Of a stretch of DNA of 5,404 nt, positions 1 through 4,930 are shown in pieces. The position numbers and the translations under genes were made by a program. The first letter of the stretch is position 1, and every line of letters begins with the position of its first letter. The stretch comes from Pseudomonadota bacterium (GTDB lineage: Bacteria > Pseudomonadota > Gammaproteobacteria > DAOUQR01), in contig DAOUQR010000094.1 of the NCBI GenBank assembly GCA_030625525.1, forward strand, positions 1 through 5,404, in the 5' to 3' direction. The notes beneath the pieces were generated by a model. It made no database searches. It worked only from the letters and a program-made list of their open reading frames with translations, and had not been told where the DNA came from.

Positions 1-710
1 TTCAAATGCGATTGGTCATGGTAGTGATGTGTATGTGCTAGTTCCGTTAAACACGGATGAGCAGATTTTTGTAATTGGTGAGCAACGGTTCTAACGCGCA
101 CAATATCTAAAAACACTTTAGGTGTTAGCCCGACATGTAACAGAAAAAGTCGTCTCAAATGTTGTCGACTGTAGCCCGTCTCATGACACAAATCAGCTAC
201 AGTGACGTTTTCGCTTAAATGAGTAGAAAACTTTTTCAATAACCAGTTTGAGAAATTAGACAATCGCTTTTCGTATCGTGCAAAATTCACTTGTTCTGAG
301 AGAAAGCGGTTCATGACAACAGTGATATCATTTAAGCTACGATTAGAATTTAACTGCTCATAAAGTTCAGTCATTCTCTTAGAGTCTATCAACAATTCCA
401 AATCGACTGAACCGTCTGTCAACTGACTCACATCCATTTGAAAAAGAGTGTGACAAACGCCTGGATTAAATCGTATTCCAAATAATTTTTTGTTTTGTTT
501 AAAAAGAACATGTTTAGCTGTGGTATCCGAACCAAGCAATGTTGCCGTTATCTTATTTTCGCTATTAGTGAGATCAAATAAAACATCCATACAACCATCC
601 GGAATAACTAAATATTCAGATGAGCTAACAGCACTGACGGCGAACCAGTAAGACTCGACTAAACTGGTTGAATTAGAACTCTGAGGTGATATTTCGCGGT
701 ACTCAATCAT
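1..710 (-). CDS. AraC-family transcriptional regulator with DUF6597-like N-terminal domain (3' end outside window)
   Basis: The reading frame is open from ATG at 710 to the window edge, giving 236 complete codons without a stop. The N-terminus (MIEYREISP, then ESYWF at residues 19-23 and IPDGCMDVLFD at 36-46) matches the small-molecule or uncharacterised sensor domain (DUF6597) found in front of many AraC regulators. Residues about 168-212 form the first AraC helix-turn-helix (VADLCHETGYSRQHLRRLF). Residues 221-236 begin the second (LTELAH...DQSHL), so only roughly the last 25-40 residues are cut off. The family binds DNA in the cytoplasm, usually as an activator; the ligand cannot be told from the sequence. 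In the second helix-turn-helix the usual glycine before Y230 is His229. The ATG at 710 is chosen because it starts the conserved N-terminal motif; no good Shine-Dalgarno lies before it, and GTG/TTG codons upstream remain alternatives. It lies 55 bases downstream of the membrane protein gene on the same strand. Confidence 0.9.
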   Translation of the reverse strand, partial: MIEYREISPQSSNSTSLVESYWFAVSAVSSSEYLVIPDGCMDVLFDLTNSENKITATLLGSDTTAKHVLFKQNKKLFGIRFNPGVCHTLFQMDVSQLTDGSVDLELLIDSKRMTELYEQLNSNRSLNDITVVMNRFLSEQVNFARYEKRLSNFSNWLLKKFSTHLSENVTVADLCHETGYSRQHLRRLFLLHVGLTPKVFLDIVRVRTVAHQLQKSAHPCLTELAHTHHYHDQSHL

Positions 711-741
711 GAGAAGGATTTTACCATAATACAACACAGAA

Positions 742-769
742 TCTATACAAGTTTTTTAATAAAAATCAC
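742..769 (-). promoter_or_regulatory. Weak promoter candidate for the AraC-family gene
   Basis: On the minus strand, GTGATT (764-769) and TATAGA (742-747) are separated by 16 bases, about 30 bases before the ATG at 710. Both boxes match consensus only partly, and the -35 overlaps the stop codon of the preceding gene. It would make sense if the upstream hairpin ends the preceding transcript. The match is weak enough to arise by chance in this AT-rich gap. Confidence 0.25.
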
Positions 770-1404
770 CACAGCAATAAAAAACAAGCCGTGACAATCA
801 GTGTCACGGCCCAAATTAAATCAAAATTAATCCACGCTTTTTTCAAAATCGCGACACCTAATTTTTCATAGATCAAAAATGCCATGAGGGTTGCCATCAA
901 TAAATAACCTAAGGTGTGTACCGCAACAATCAATCCCACATCAAACAGTCCTGTCACAACAGTCTCATGTGAGATGATATGCCCCGCATGACCCGCGACC
1001 GGAGCAGCATTATGTAACAACACGGGAATTAACATGAGCCCAGCACCGTGACTGGTTGCCATTAAAAATGACCAACAAAAAATACCGAATACACCGATTT
1101 GCATTCCAAACCAACTCAGGTGTTTTTGTCTAAATAAATGATAAATACCCAAACTCAATAATAAAGCGGCTGTGAATAGTTTTAAAAACATCAACGGTAA
1201 ATGCAATCCTAACAAACCCACTGCGATCACAACCACGCCAACGGCGACAGCATGTCCGAGAATTAATGCAATTAAAGATTTAACGATGATTTTGCGAGAA
1301 CGATATTGCAAACCTAGAGCAGCGGCAAACAACCAGCCCATCGCAGGATTAATTCCGTGATAGGCTCCTAATGCAAATAAGATGAGGTATAAATGATCCA
1401 TCAT
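766..1404 (-). CDS. Multi-pass membrane protein with conserved histidines and a His-rich loop, partner of the SBP56-family gene
   Basis: 212 residues, very hydrophobic, with about six membrane segments (roughly 3-32, 43-66, 68-90, 102-130, 148-180 and 195-212). Histidines and small residues cluster in motif-like places: YHGINP at 15-20, GHAVAVG at 50-56, SHGAGLMLIP at 118-127 and VHTLGY at 162-167. The stretch 131-146 between two segments carries four histidines (131, 139, 142, 146). This arrangement resembles inner-membrane metal transporters, but I cannot name a family, and the substrate is unknown. Its ATG overlaps the stop of the upstream SBP56-family gene in an ATGA (1401-1404), and no clear Shine-Dalgarno is seen, so translation is probably coupled. 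Because methanethiol oxidases of that family are described as copper-dependent, metal supply or sulfur-product export are reasonable guesses. Met2 immediately after Met1 is an alternative start. A terminator-like hairpin lies inside its last codons. Confidence 0.85.
   Translation of the reverse strand: MMDHLYLILFALGAYHGINPAMGWLFAAALGLQYRSRKIIVKSLIALILGHAVAVGVVVIAVGLLGLHLPLMFLKLFTAALLLSLGIYHLFRQKHLSWFGMQIGVFGIFCWSFLMATSHGAGLMLIPVLLHNAAPVAGHAGHIISHETVVTGLFDVGLIVAVHTLGYLLMATLMAFLIYEKLGVAILKKAWINFDLIWAVTLIVTACFLLLW
776..810 (-). terminator. Intrinsic-terminator-like hairpin inside the 3' end of the membrane protein gene
   Basis: The two arms 788-796 and 802-810 (GCCGTGACA and TGTCACGGC on the plus strand) are a perfect 9-bp inverted repeat around a 5-base loop; six of the nine pairs are G-C. 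In the minus-strand RNA the stem is followed directly by UUG and six U residues (787-779), the classic layout of a Rho-independent terminator. The structure lies within the last 15 codons of the gene that stops at 766, so a transcript ended here would lack the stop codon. Function is inferred from structure only. Confidence 0.6.
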
Positions 1405-2792
1405 GAATAACAGTATGAGTCAGAGGATGAGTCACCACCATTTAAGCGTAATTGATGGGGTCGCTCATCTTTAAAATCAATAAAGAAATCCGGATCTAAA
1501 CGCAGCTGCCCATCATCGCCGACATCAAATTTCACCATCCAACCCTTAATGCCCGCTGGATAAAATTGCTGATCCCACGTGGTATACAGTGAATTAGTCA
1601 CATACACGCGTTTGCCATCAAGACTAGATTCCATCATTTGTGGACCGCCATTGAGTGCAATCTCCGGCGCACTTGGATGTGCAGCATGATGCGTGATCCC
1701 ACCCAACTTGATCGTATTCATCAACTTCGCATTATGTGGATCGCTGACATCATATTGATGAAACTCGCCGGTTCCCCAACATGAAACGAATAAATACTTG
1801 TCATCCAAGGATAAATTAATATCCGTAATGAGCGGTGGTACGGCTTTAAAGTCCTTTAATAAAGGAGGCAATTGATCGGGATCGGCTGGTTGCGCTGGAA
1901 TTTCAATCACTTTTTTTGCTTTCCATTCGCCATTATCCAAATACCACATCCATACTGAGGATGATAAATCTTTTAGTGACAGTACGACCCCGACAAATCC
2001 ATACGGTTTGCTTGGATCATGTGCCGGTCTGATTTCTAACACCATTTGCTGTTCACTGCCGAGATCGATCGCTTTAATATGTTTGCGTTTAGGTAAATTC
2101 CAAAAATTTAAATGATGACCATAACCTCCCGCTAATAAAATCTCGGGATTAACACCTTCCATGATCATATTTGGCGTACCCCATTCGCTGGTGACGATCA
2201 CGTCGTAACAAAGATTCCACCAAAAATCATACGCAAATTCTTGCGGACCTCGCACGACCTCCCATTGACCGAGCACGTCAAAACTATCGTGATCCAACAT
2301 CAAAATACCGCCAGGCGCATCACCCTTCGCATTACCTAATGCGCTCACATAAATTCCTGCAGGGCCACAATGCACTGTATGACAACTCGAATAACCCGAT
2401 TTATTTGCCAACTCATCTGCTTCGATCGTTTTAATAATTTTAGGTTCATAGGGATTTTCTTTGGTATCTAAAATATAGAGTCGCGATGAACGCACGCCTG
2501 GCACAATTAAATATCGCCGCTCAACATGTGGATGCGGGGTATTCGGGCATAATGCAGAACTACAAGCATTCCAACCAAAATGGTGTAACTCATCACCGAT
2601 ATTTGGCATATCGACGCGTCCTAATATCTGTCCGTAGGTTGAAGACTCCGGATCAAGATCAACGCAAACTAAGGCGTCGGGTTTCTGGCGTTCAAGAGGA
2701 TTAATAATAACTAAATAGCCGTATTTTTCTTTGGGTGCTTGCATGGCTAGTCGGGGTGACGGGTAAAATGACTTATCAGGTCGCATTAACAT
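1401..2792 (-). CDS. SBP56-family protein, probable methanethiol oxidase
   Basis: 463 residues, close to the usual length of the selenium-binding protein 56 family. Recognisable family blocks run along the whole protein: SFYPSPRLAMQAP (8-20), HHFGWNACSSALC (70-82), RSSRLYILDT (101-110), CHTVHCG (137-143), ALGNAKGDAPGG (151-162), TSEWGTPN (201-208), PYGFVGVVLS (263-272), ITDINLSLDDKYLFVSCWG (322-340), GGPQMMESSLDGKRVYVTNSLY (382-403, discontinuous match to the vertebrate homologue SELENBP1) and GGDSSSDS (452-459). Bacterial members and human SELENBP1 oxidise methanethiol with oxygen and water to formaldehyde, hydrogen sulfide and hydrogen peroxide, using copper. Cys77 corresponds to the conserved N-terminal CSS cysteine. 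No signal peptide is visible, so a cytoplasmic location is predicted, whereas exported versions are known. The ATG at 2792 has GGAG 7 bases upstream; Met3 is a less well placed alternative. The downstream membrane protein gene overlaps by four bases. No in-frame UGA, so it is not itself a selenoprotein. Confidence 0.93.
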   Translation of the reverse strand: MLMRPDKSFYPSPRLAMQAPKEKYGYLVIINPLERQKPDALVCVDLDPESSTYGQILGRVDMPNIGDELHHFGWNACSSALCPNTPHPHVERRYLIVPGVRSSRLYILDTKENPYEPKIIKTIEADELANKSGYSSCHTVHCGPAGIYVSALGNAKGDAPGGILMLDHDSFDVLGQWEVVRGPQEFAYDFWWNLCYDVIVTSEWGTPNMIMEGVNPEILLAGGYGHHLNFWNLPKRKHIKAIDLGSEQQMVLEIRPAHDPSKPYGFVGVVLSLKDLSSSVWMWYLDNGEWKAKKVIEIPAQPADPDQLPPLLKDFKAVPPLITDINLSLDDKYLFVSCWGTGEFHQYDVSDPHNAKLMNTIKLGGITHHAAHPSAPEIALNGGPQMMESSLDGKRVYVTNSLYTTWDQQFYPAGIKGWMVKFDVGDDGQLRLDPDFFIDFKDERPHQLRLNGGDSSSDSYCYS

Positions 2793-2799
2793 AGTGATT

Positions 2800-2803
2800 C
2801 TCC
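2800..2803 (-). promoter_or_regulatory. Ribosome binding site of the SBP56-family gene
   Basis: GGAG on the minus strand lies 7 bases before the ATG at 2792. It favours this ATG over the in-frame Met codon two codons later, which would be 13 bases away. Confidence 0.7.
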
Positions 2804-2825
2804 ATGTTATGACTTTATTAATACA

Positions 2826-2834
2826 AGTATAGCA
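2826..2834 (-). promoter_or_regulatory. Extended -10 promoter candidate for the SBP56-family / membrane protein unit
   Basis: Minus strand reads TGCTATACT: a TGN extension followed by TATACT, one mismatch from TATAAT. No good -35 lies at normal spacing, which fits an extended -10 promoter or one needing an activator. Predicted transcription start is near 2819, giving a leader of about 27 bases with the GGAG site inside it. Confidence 0.5.
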
Positions 2835-2844
2835 GACAAAATAC

Positions 2845-2866
2845 TGTCGACCTCATATGGTCAACA
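2845..2866. promoter_or_regulatory. 22-bp inverted repeat: terminator of the ATPase gene or operator of the SBP56 unit
   Basis: TGTCGACC (2845-2852) and GGTCAACA (2859-2866) are 8-base arms matching at 7 of 8 positions around a 6-base spacer. In minus-strand RNA the odd pair becomes G-U, giving a full 8-bp stem 20 bases after the ATPase stop codon, followed by the modestly U-rich GUAUUUUGU; this would serve as a weak intrinsic terminator. The same dyad covers about -26 to -47 of the predicted SBP56 promoter, where an activator or repressor would bind. The sequence does not decide between the two roles. Confidence 0.45.
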
Positions 2867-2885
2867 TGTTATCAGCATGCGCAGA

Positions 2886-4325
2886 TCACTCACCCAAGAA
2901 TTCACTAAAATCAATACACTTAAAGAAATAGTCATTATCATCAAGCTCATCGCTAATTCCACCTATATGAATAAGTACAGGCACACAAGAAAAACCTTTA
3001 GGGAAAGCCAGGCGGTCAATTTTAGTTTTCACTTCTCTAATAACACTTGTGTTTATTGGGTTTTTTGAAAATTTAATTTCACAAAGAAATAAAGTATTTA
3101 ACTTTGTTTGGATTAAATAATCAATTTGGCATCCAGGAATACGTTGCGTCGCTCTTTGATAGAAAGGGTTATCACACACAATATCGGAAGGCTTGATATT
3201 TAGTTGTTGCTGAATCAAATGACGATTTCTCAAAACTAAATTTTCAAATTGCAAACCTAACATTGATTGCCATCCCGGCAATGTATATATGTCGATGTCT
3301 TTGTACTGGTCTTTCTCTATCCTATTTAATTTTGGTTCTATGTATTTGTAGTAAAATCGCAAATAATTGTCTGACAGCCTGTATTTTGAAATTTTTGACT
3401 CTTTTCCATTTTTAATCACCCAATTATTATCACGTGAAATATATGCCGATTCCAACAGCTCATATAAATATTCGCTTAAAGTACCACTACTTGGGTATTT
3501 GAGTCCTTCGGCAATATCATTATATCCAGCCGATTTCATCGCTAACAATCGAGTAATTCGAGAATAGATGTCACTGCGCTGACCAAATAGATCATGAAAA
3601 ATATGTTTATGTTCTTCAACCAATAATCCATCTGCTTCAAAACAAAGTTTTTTAATGTTATCTGGTGCAGAATAGTTCGGATTAATTTGCTCAATATACC
3701 AAGGGATCCCTCCCGTCAAAGAAAGAATAATAAATTTTTCTAATGGTGAACGGGTAAATCCGAGCGCGTTTAACATGCTATTGCAATGATGTAATGGCAG
3801 TTCCTTTAACGTTATTTTTTGCGATATTCTACCAAAGTATCCAGTACTGCTAATAAGATTTTTTTCAATCCACGCTGAAACTGATCCACATAATATTAAA
3901 ATTATTTTAGAATTTTTCTTTAAATATAAGTCCCAAGCATTTTTTAACTTGGCTAAAAACGTAGGATCACCGTGCGCCATCCAAGTTATTTCATCGAAGA
4001 CAATAACCCTGCAACCAGACTTTACTTTTTCGGCTAATTGAATAAAAAGTTCACTCCAGTTTTCAGTGTGAACTTCAGCGGCTCCCGTTTGATAATGCAA
4101 TTGGTGGGCAAACTCATTTCGTTGATCCTGTGCCGTTAGGTGATCTTCAGGTGCCAAGCCTGCAAAGAGATAGCTAGGGGTGTCATTACAAAACTCTTCG
4201 ATCAAACGACTCTTACCAACACGCCTACGTCCCTTGATAACAACAAGACTAGCCGTCTTCTTGCTCAGTAAGTCGTGTAATTTTTGTAGCTGTTCTTCGC
4301 GACCAATGAATGGTAGAGAGCTCAT
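2886..4325 (-). CDS. AAA+ ATPase of the archaeal-ATPase/DUF234 type with C-terminal PD-(D/E)XK nuclease-like domain
   Basis: 479 residues from the ATG at 4325. The N-terminal FIGRE motif (6-10) leads into a P-loop, GRRRVGKS (32-39, Walker A), and VIVFDEITW (107-115, Walker B with Asp111/Glu112). LILCGSVSAWIEK (143-155) is the sensor-like strand, and TGGIPWYIEQ (204-213) is typical of the family. A winged-helix-like region follows at about 250-325. The C-terminus shows FENLVLRN (360-367), IDYLIQTK (401-408) and CEIKFS (415-420). Glu361, Asp402, Glu416 and Lys418 fit a PD-(D/E)XK nuclease core. Known members are common in archaea and scattered in bacteria; their cellular role is poorly defined. 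A longer frame starts at 4403, but its extra 26 codons run through a palindromic repeat, whereas 4325 has a strong Shine-Dalgarno. The gene is visibly AT-richer than the SBP56 gene to its left, suggesting horizontal acquisition. It appears intact and is divergent from the gene at 4553. Confidence 0.9.
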   Translation of the reverse strand: MSSLPFIGREEQLQKLHDLLSKKTASLVVIKGRRRVGKSRLIEEFCNDTPSYLFAGLAPEDHLTAQDQRNEFAHQLHYQTGAAEVHTENWSELFIQLAEKVKSGCRVIVFDEITWMAHGDPTFLAKLKNAWDLYLKKNSKIILILCGSVSAWIEKNLISSTGYFGRISQKITLKELPLHHCNSMLNALGFTRSPLEKFIILSLTGGIPWYIEQINPNYSAPDNIKKLCFEADGLLVEEHKHIFHDLFGQRSDIYSRITRLLAMKSAGYNDIAEGLKYPSSGTLSEYLYELLESAYISRDNNWVIKNGKESKISKYRLSDNYLRFYYKYIEPKLNRIEKDQYKDIDIYTLPGWQSMLGLQFENLVLRNRHLIQQQLNIKPSDIVCDNPFYQRATQRIPGCQIDYLIQTKLNTLFLCEIKFSKNPINTSVIREVKTKIDRLAFPKGFSCVPVLIHIGGISDELDDNDYFFKCIDFSEFLGE

Positions 4326-4331
4326 TTTGCT

Positions 4332-4336
4332 TCCTT
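4332..4336 (-). promoter_or_regulatory. Ribosome binding site that fixes the ATPase start at 4325
   Basis: AAGGA on the minus strand lies 6 bases before the ATG at 4325. The first three bases (4334-4336) belong to the outer end of the large palindrome next door, so the repeat contributes part of the site, and stem formation could partly hide it. Confidence 0.75.
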
Positions 4337-4420
4337 CGTGAAAATGGTTTTTGTCATTCTTGCGAAGTCTAGCAAAAACAAGCAGGATTCGCAAGAATGG
4401 CAAAAGTCATTTTCACGAAG
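4334..4420. repeat. 87-bp palindromic REP/MITE-like element made of four related 15-base units
   Basis: Arms 4334-4366 and 4388-4420 are 33 bases each with a 21-base loop; 30 positions are Watson-Crick, and the other three (4347/4407, 4348/4406, 4354/4400) are G-U pairs in plus-strand RNA. The outermost 13 bases (CTTCGTGAAAATG and its complement) are perfect. Within the arms are four copies of a unit close to GTCATTYTYRCGAAG: inverted at 4334-4348, direct at 4353-4367, inverted at 4387-4401 and direct at 4406-4420. The unit resembles GTCATTCCCGCGAA-type palindromic repeats scattered in many proteobacterial genomes; that link is from memory. No transposase is present in the window. The element lies 8 bases upstream of the ATPase start codon. 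Confidence 0.85.
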
Positions 4421-4435
4421 TCTCCTCTGGCGAGG

Positions 4436-4450
4436 TCAGTCCCCGACTGA
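4436..4450. repeat. Small inverted repeat (6-bp arms)
   Basis: TCAGTC (4436-4441) and GACTGA (4445-4450) form a perfect 6-bp stem with a CCC loop. Directly before it, CCTC (4424-4427) and GAGG (4432-4435) make a further 4-bp stem. Both lie next to the 87-bp palindrome and may belong to the same element or be leader structures of the ATPase transcript. No T-run good enough for a terminator follows closely on either strand. Confidence 0.45.
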
Positions 4451-4476
4451 GTTTCAATTCTTTACTTTCCTAGATA

Positions 4477-4494
4477 TTTCACGCTACCGTGAAA
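4477..4494. promoter_or_regulatory. 18-bp dyad, candidate operator of the NTF2-like/ArsR operon
   Basis: TTTCACG (4477-4483) and CGTGAAA (4488-4494) are perfect 7-base arms around a 4-base spacer. The right arm overlaps the proposed -35 hexamer of the plus-strand promoter, a classic repressor position, and an ArsR-type regulator gene is the second gene of that operon. The same TTTCACG/CGTGAAA words also occur at the tips of the neighbouring 87-bp palindrome (4411-4417 and 4337-4343), so a repeat-derived origin is possible. Confidence 0.45.
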
Positions 4495-4518
4495 CAACTA
4501 CAGAAAATTCGCTATAAA
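4489..4518 (+). promoter_or_regulatory. Promoter candidate for the NTF2-like/ArsR operon
   Basis: GTGAAA (4489-4494, 4 of 6 to TTGACA) and TATAAA (4513-4518, 5 of 6 to TATAAT) with an 18-base spacer. Predicted start is near 4525, giving a leader of about 28 bases to the ATG at 4553. Confidence 0.5.
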
Positions 4519-4522
4519 CTAG

Positions 4523-4543
4523 CCTCTGAATAAATAACAGAGG
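4523..4543 (+). promoter_or_regulatory. Hairpin enclosing the Shine-Dalgarno of the NTF2-like gene
   Basis: CCTCTG (4523-4528) is the perfect complement of CAGAGG (4538-4543), with an AT-only 9-base loop and a possible extra G-U pair (4522/4544). The 3' arm contains AGAGG, the only good Shine-Dalgarno for the ATG at 4553 (9 bases downstream), so folding would hide the ribosome binding site. If transcription starts a few bases inside the left arm, the hairpin would be incomplete. Confidence 0.5.
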
Positions 4544-4552
4544 TAATATTTC

Positions 4553-4930
4553 ATGAGAACTTTAATGATTGAAAATATTCAAAAATTTCTTGATGGCTTA
4601 ACAAATACAAGTTCGAGTTGGATGCCCTTAGCTGATTCTGCCGTATTGATCACCCCACTCGCCGAAAATGCTTATATAAAAGGAAAATCAGCCATTCAAA
4701 AATTTATGAATGAGACTATATTTCCAAGCTATGCACCTGATGATTATGAAATTAATAGGCATGTCATTGATGGAAACGCTGTTGTGACATTGTGGAATGC
4801 TATCTATAATCAAACCCAAATGACGATTCAAATTGCCGATTATTTTGAGTTCGATAGCGCTTATGCTATCACAAAGATCAAACCATTTTTTGATTCGACT
4901 CAGCTATTAAGATGTGTGGGTAAACAATGA
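4553..4930 (+). CDS. NTF2-like / SnoaL-like small protein
   Basis: 125 residues, the normal size of a single NTF2-like (SnoaL_2-type) domain. An amphipathic N-terminal helix (about 4-20) is followed by a strand-loop ending in YIKGKSAIQKFM (41-52), where the family usually has a Gly and a helix. Then come strands with VIDGNAVVTLWNAIY (71-85) and the typical C-terminal pair IADYFEFD (94-101) and ITKIKPFFDS (106-115). The family forms cone-shaped folds used as isomerases, hydrolases or ligand-binding proteins; no substrate can be named. Charged residues such as Asp96 and Asp114 could sit at the pocket. It is predicted to be cytoplasmic, with no signal peptide. ATG 4553 is favoured over Met5 because AGAGG is correctly spaced. 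Its stop overlaps the start of the ArsR-family gene (ATGA at 4927-4930), so the two are probably co-translated and functionally linked. Confidence 0.85.
   Translation: MRTLMIENIQKFLDGLTNTSSSWMPLADSAVLITPLAENAYIKGKSAIQKFMNETIFPSYAPDDYEINRHVIDGNAVVTLWNAIYNQTQMTIQIADYFEFDSAYAITKIKPFFDSTQLLRCVGKQ

Noticed and set aside
1172..1360. Plus-strand ORF of 62 codons opposite the membrane protein gene
   Set aside because: Low-complexity Thr/Pro/Ala sequence mirroring hydrophobic codons on the other strand; no ribosome binding site or domain.
2486..2704. Plus-strand ORF of 72 codons opposite the SBP56-family gene
   Set aside because: Fully inside a well-supported gene on the opposite strand, with no recognisable protein.
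1401..2792. Selenoprotein, suggested by the family name
   Set aside because: The frame has no internal TGA; the family binds selenium through cysteine rather than encoding selenocysteine.
2877..3068. Plus-strand ORF of 63 codons opposite the 3' end of the ATPase gene
   Set aside because: Antisense to the conserved nuclease-like domain; no convincing ribosome binding site or family resemblance.
3367..3567. Plus-strand ORF of 66 codons opposite the ATPase gene
   Set aside because: Antisense shadow in AT-rich sequence without supporting signals.
4326..4403. N-terminal extension of the ATPase frame to an ATG at 4403
   Set aside because: The 26 extra codons are just a translation of the palindromic repeat, and the family motif FIGRE follows closely after the ATG at 4325, which has a proper AAGGA site.
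4334..4420. CRISPR-like repeat pair
   Set aside because: The units are inverted as well as direct, with 4-base and 19-base gaps and no spacers of constant length; it is a compound palindrome, not an array.
4436..4470. Rho-independent terminator on the plus strand
   Set aside because: The 6-bp stem is followed by GTTTCAATTCTTT, which lacks a continuous T-run, and there is no plus-strand gene upstream to terminate.
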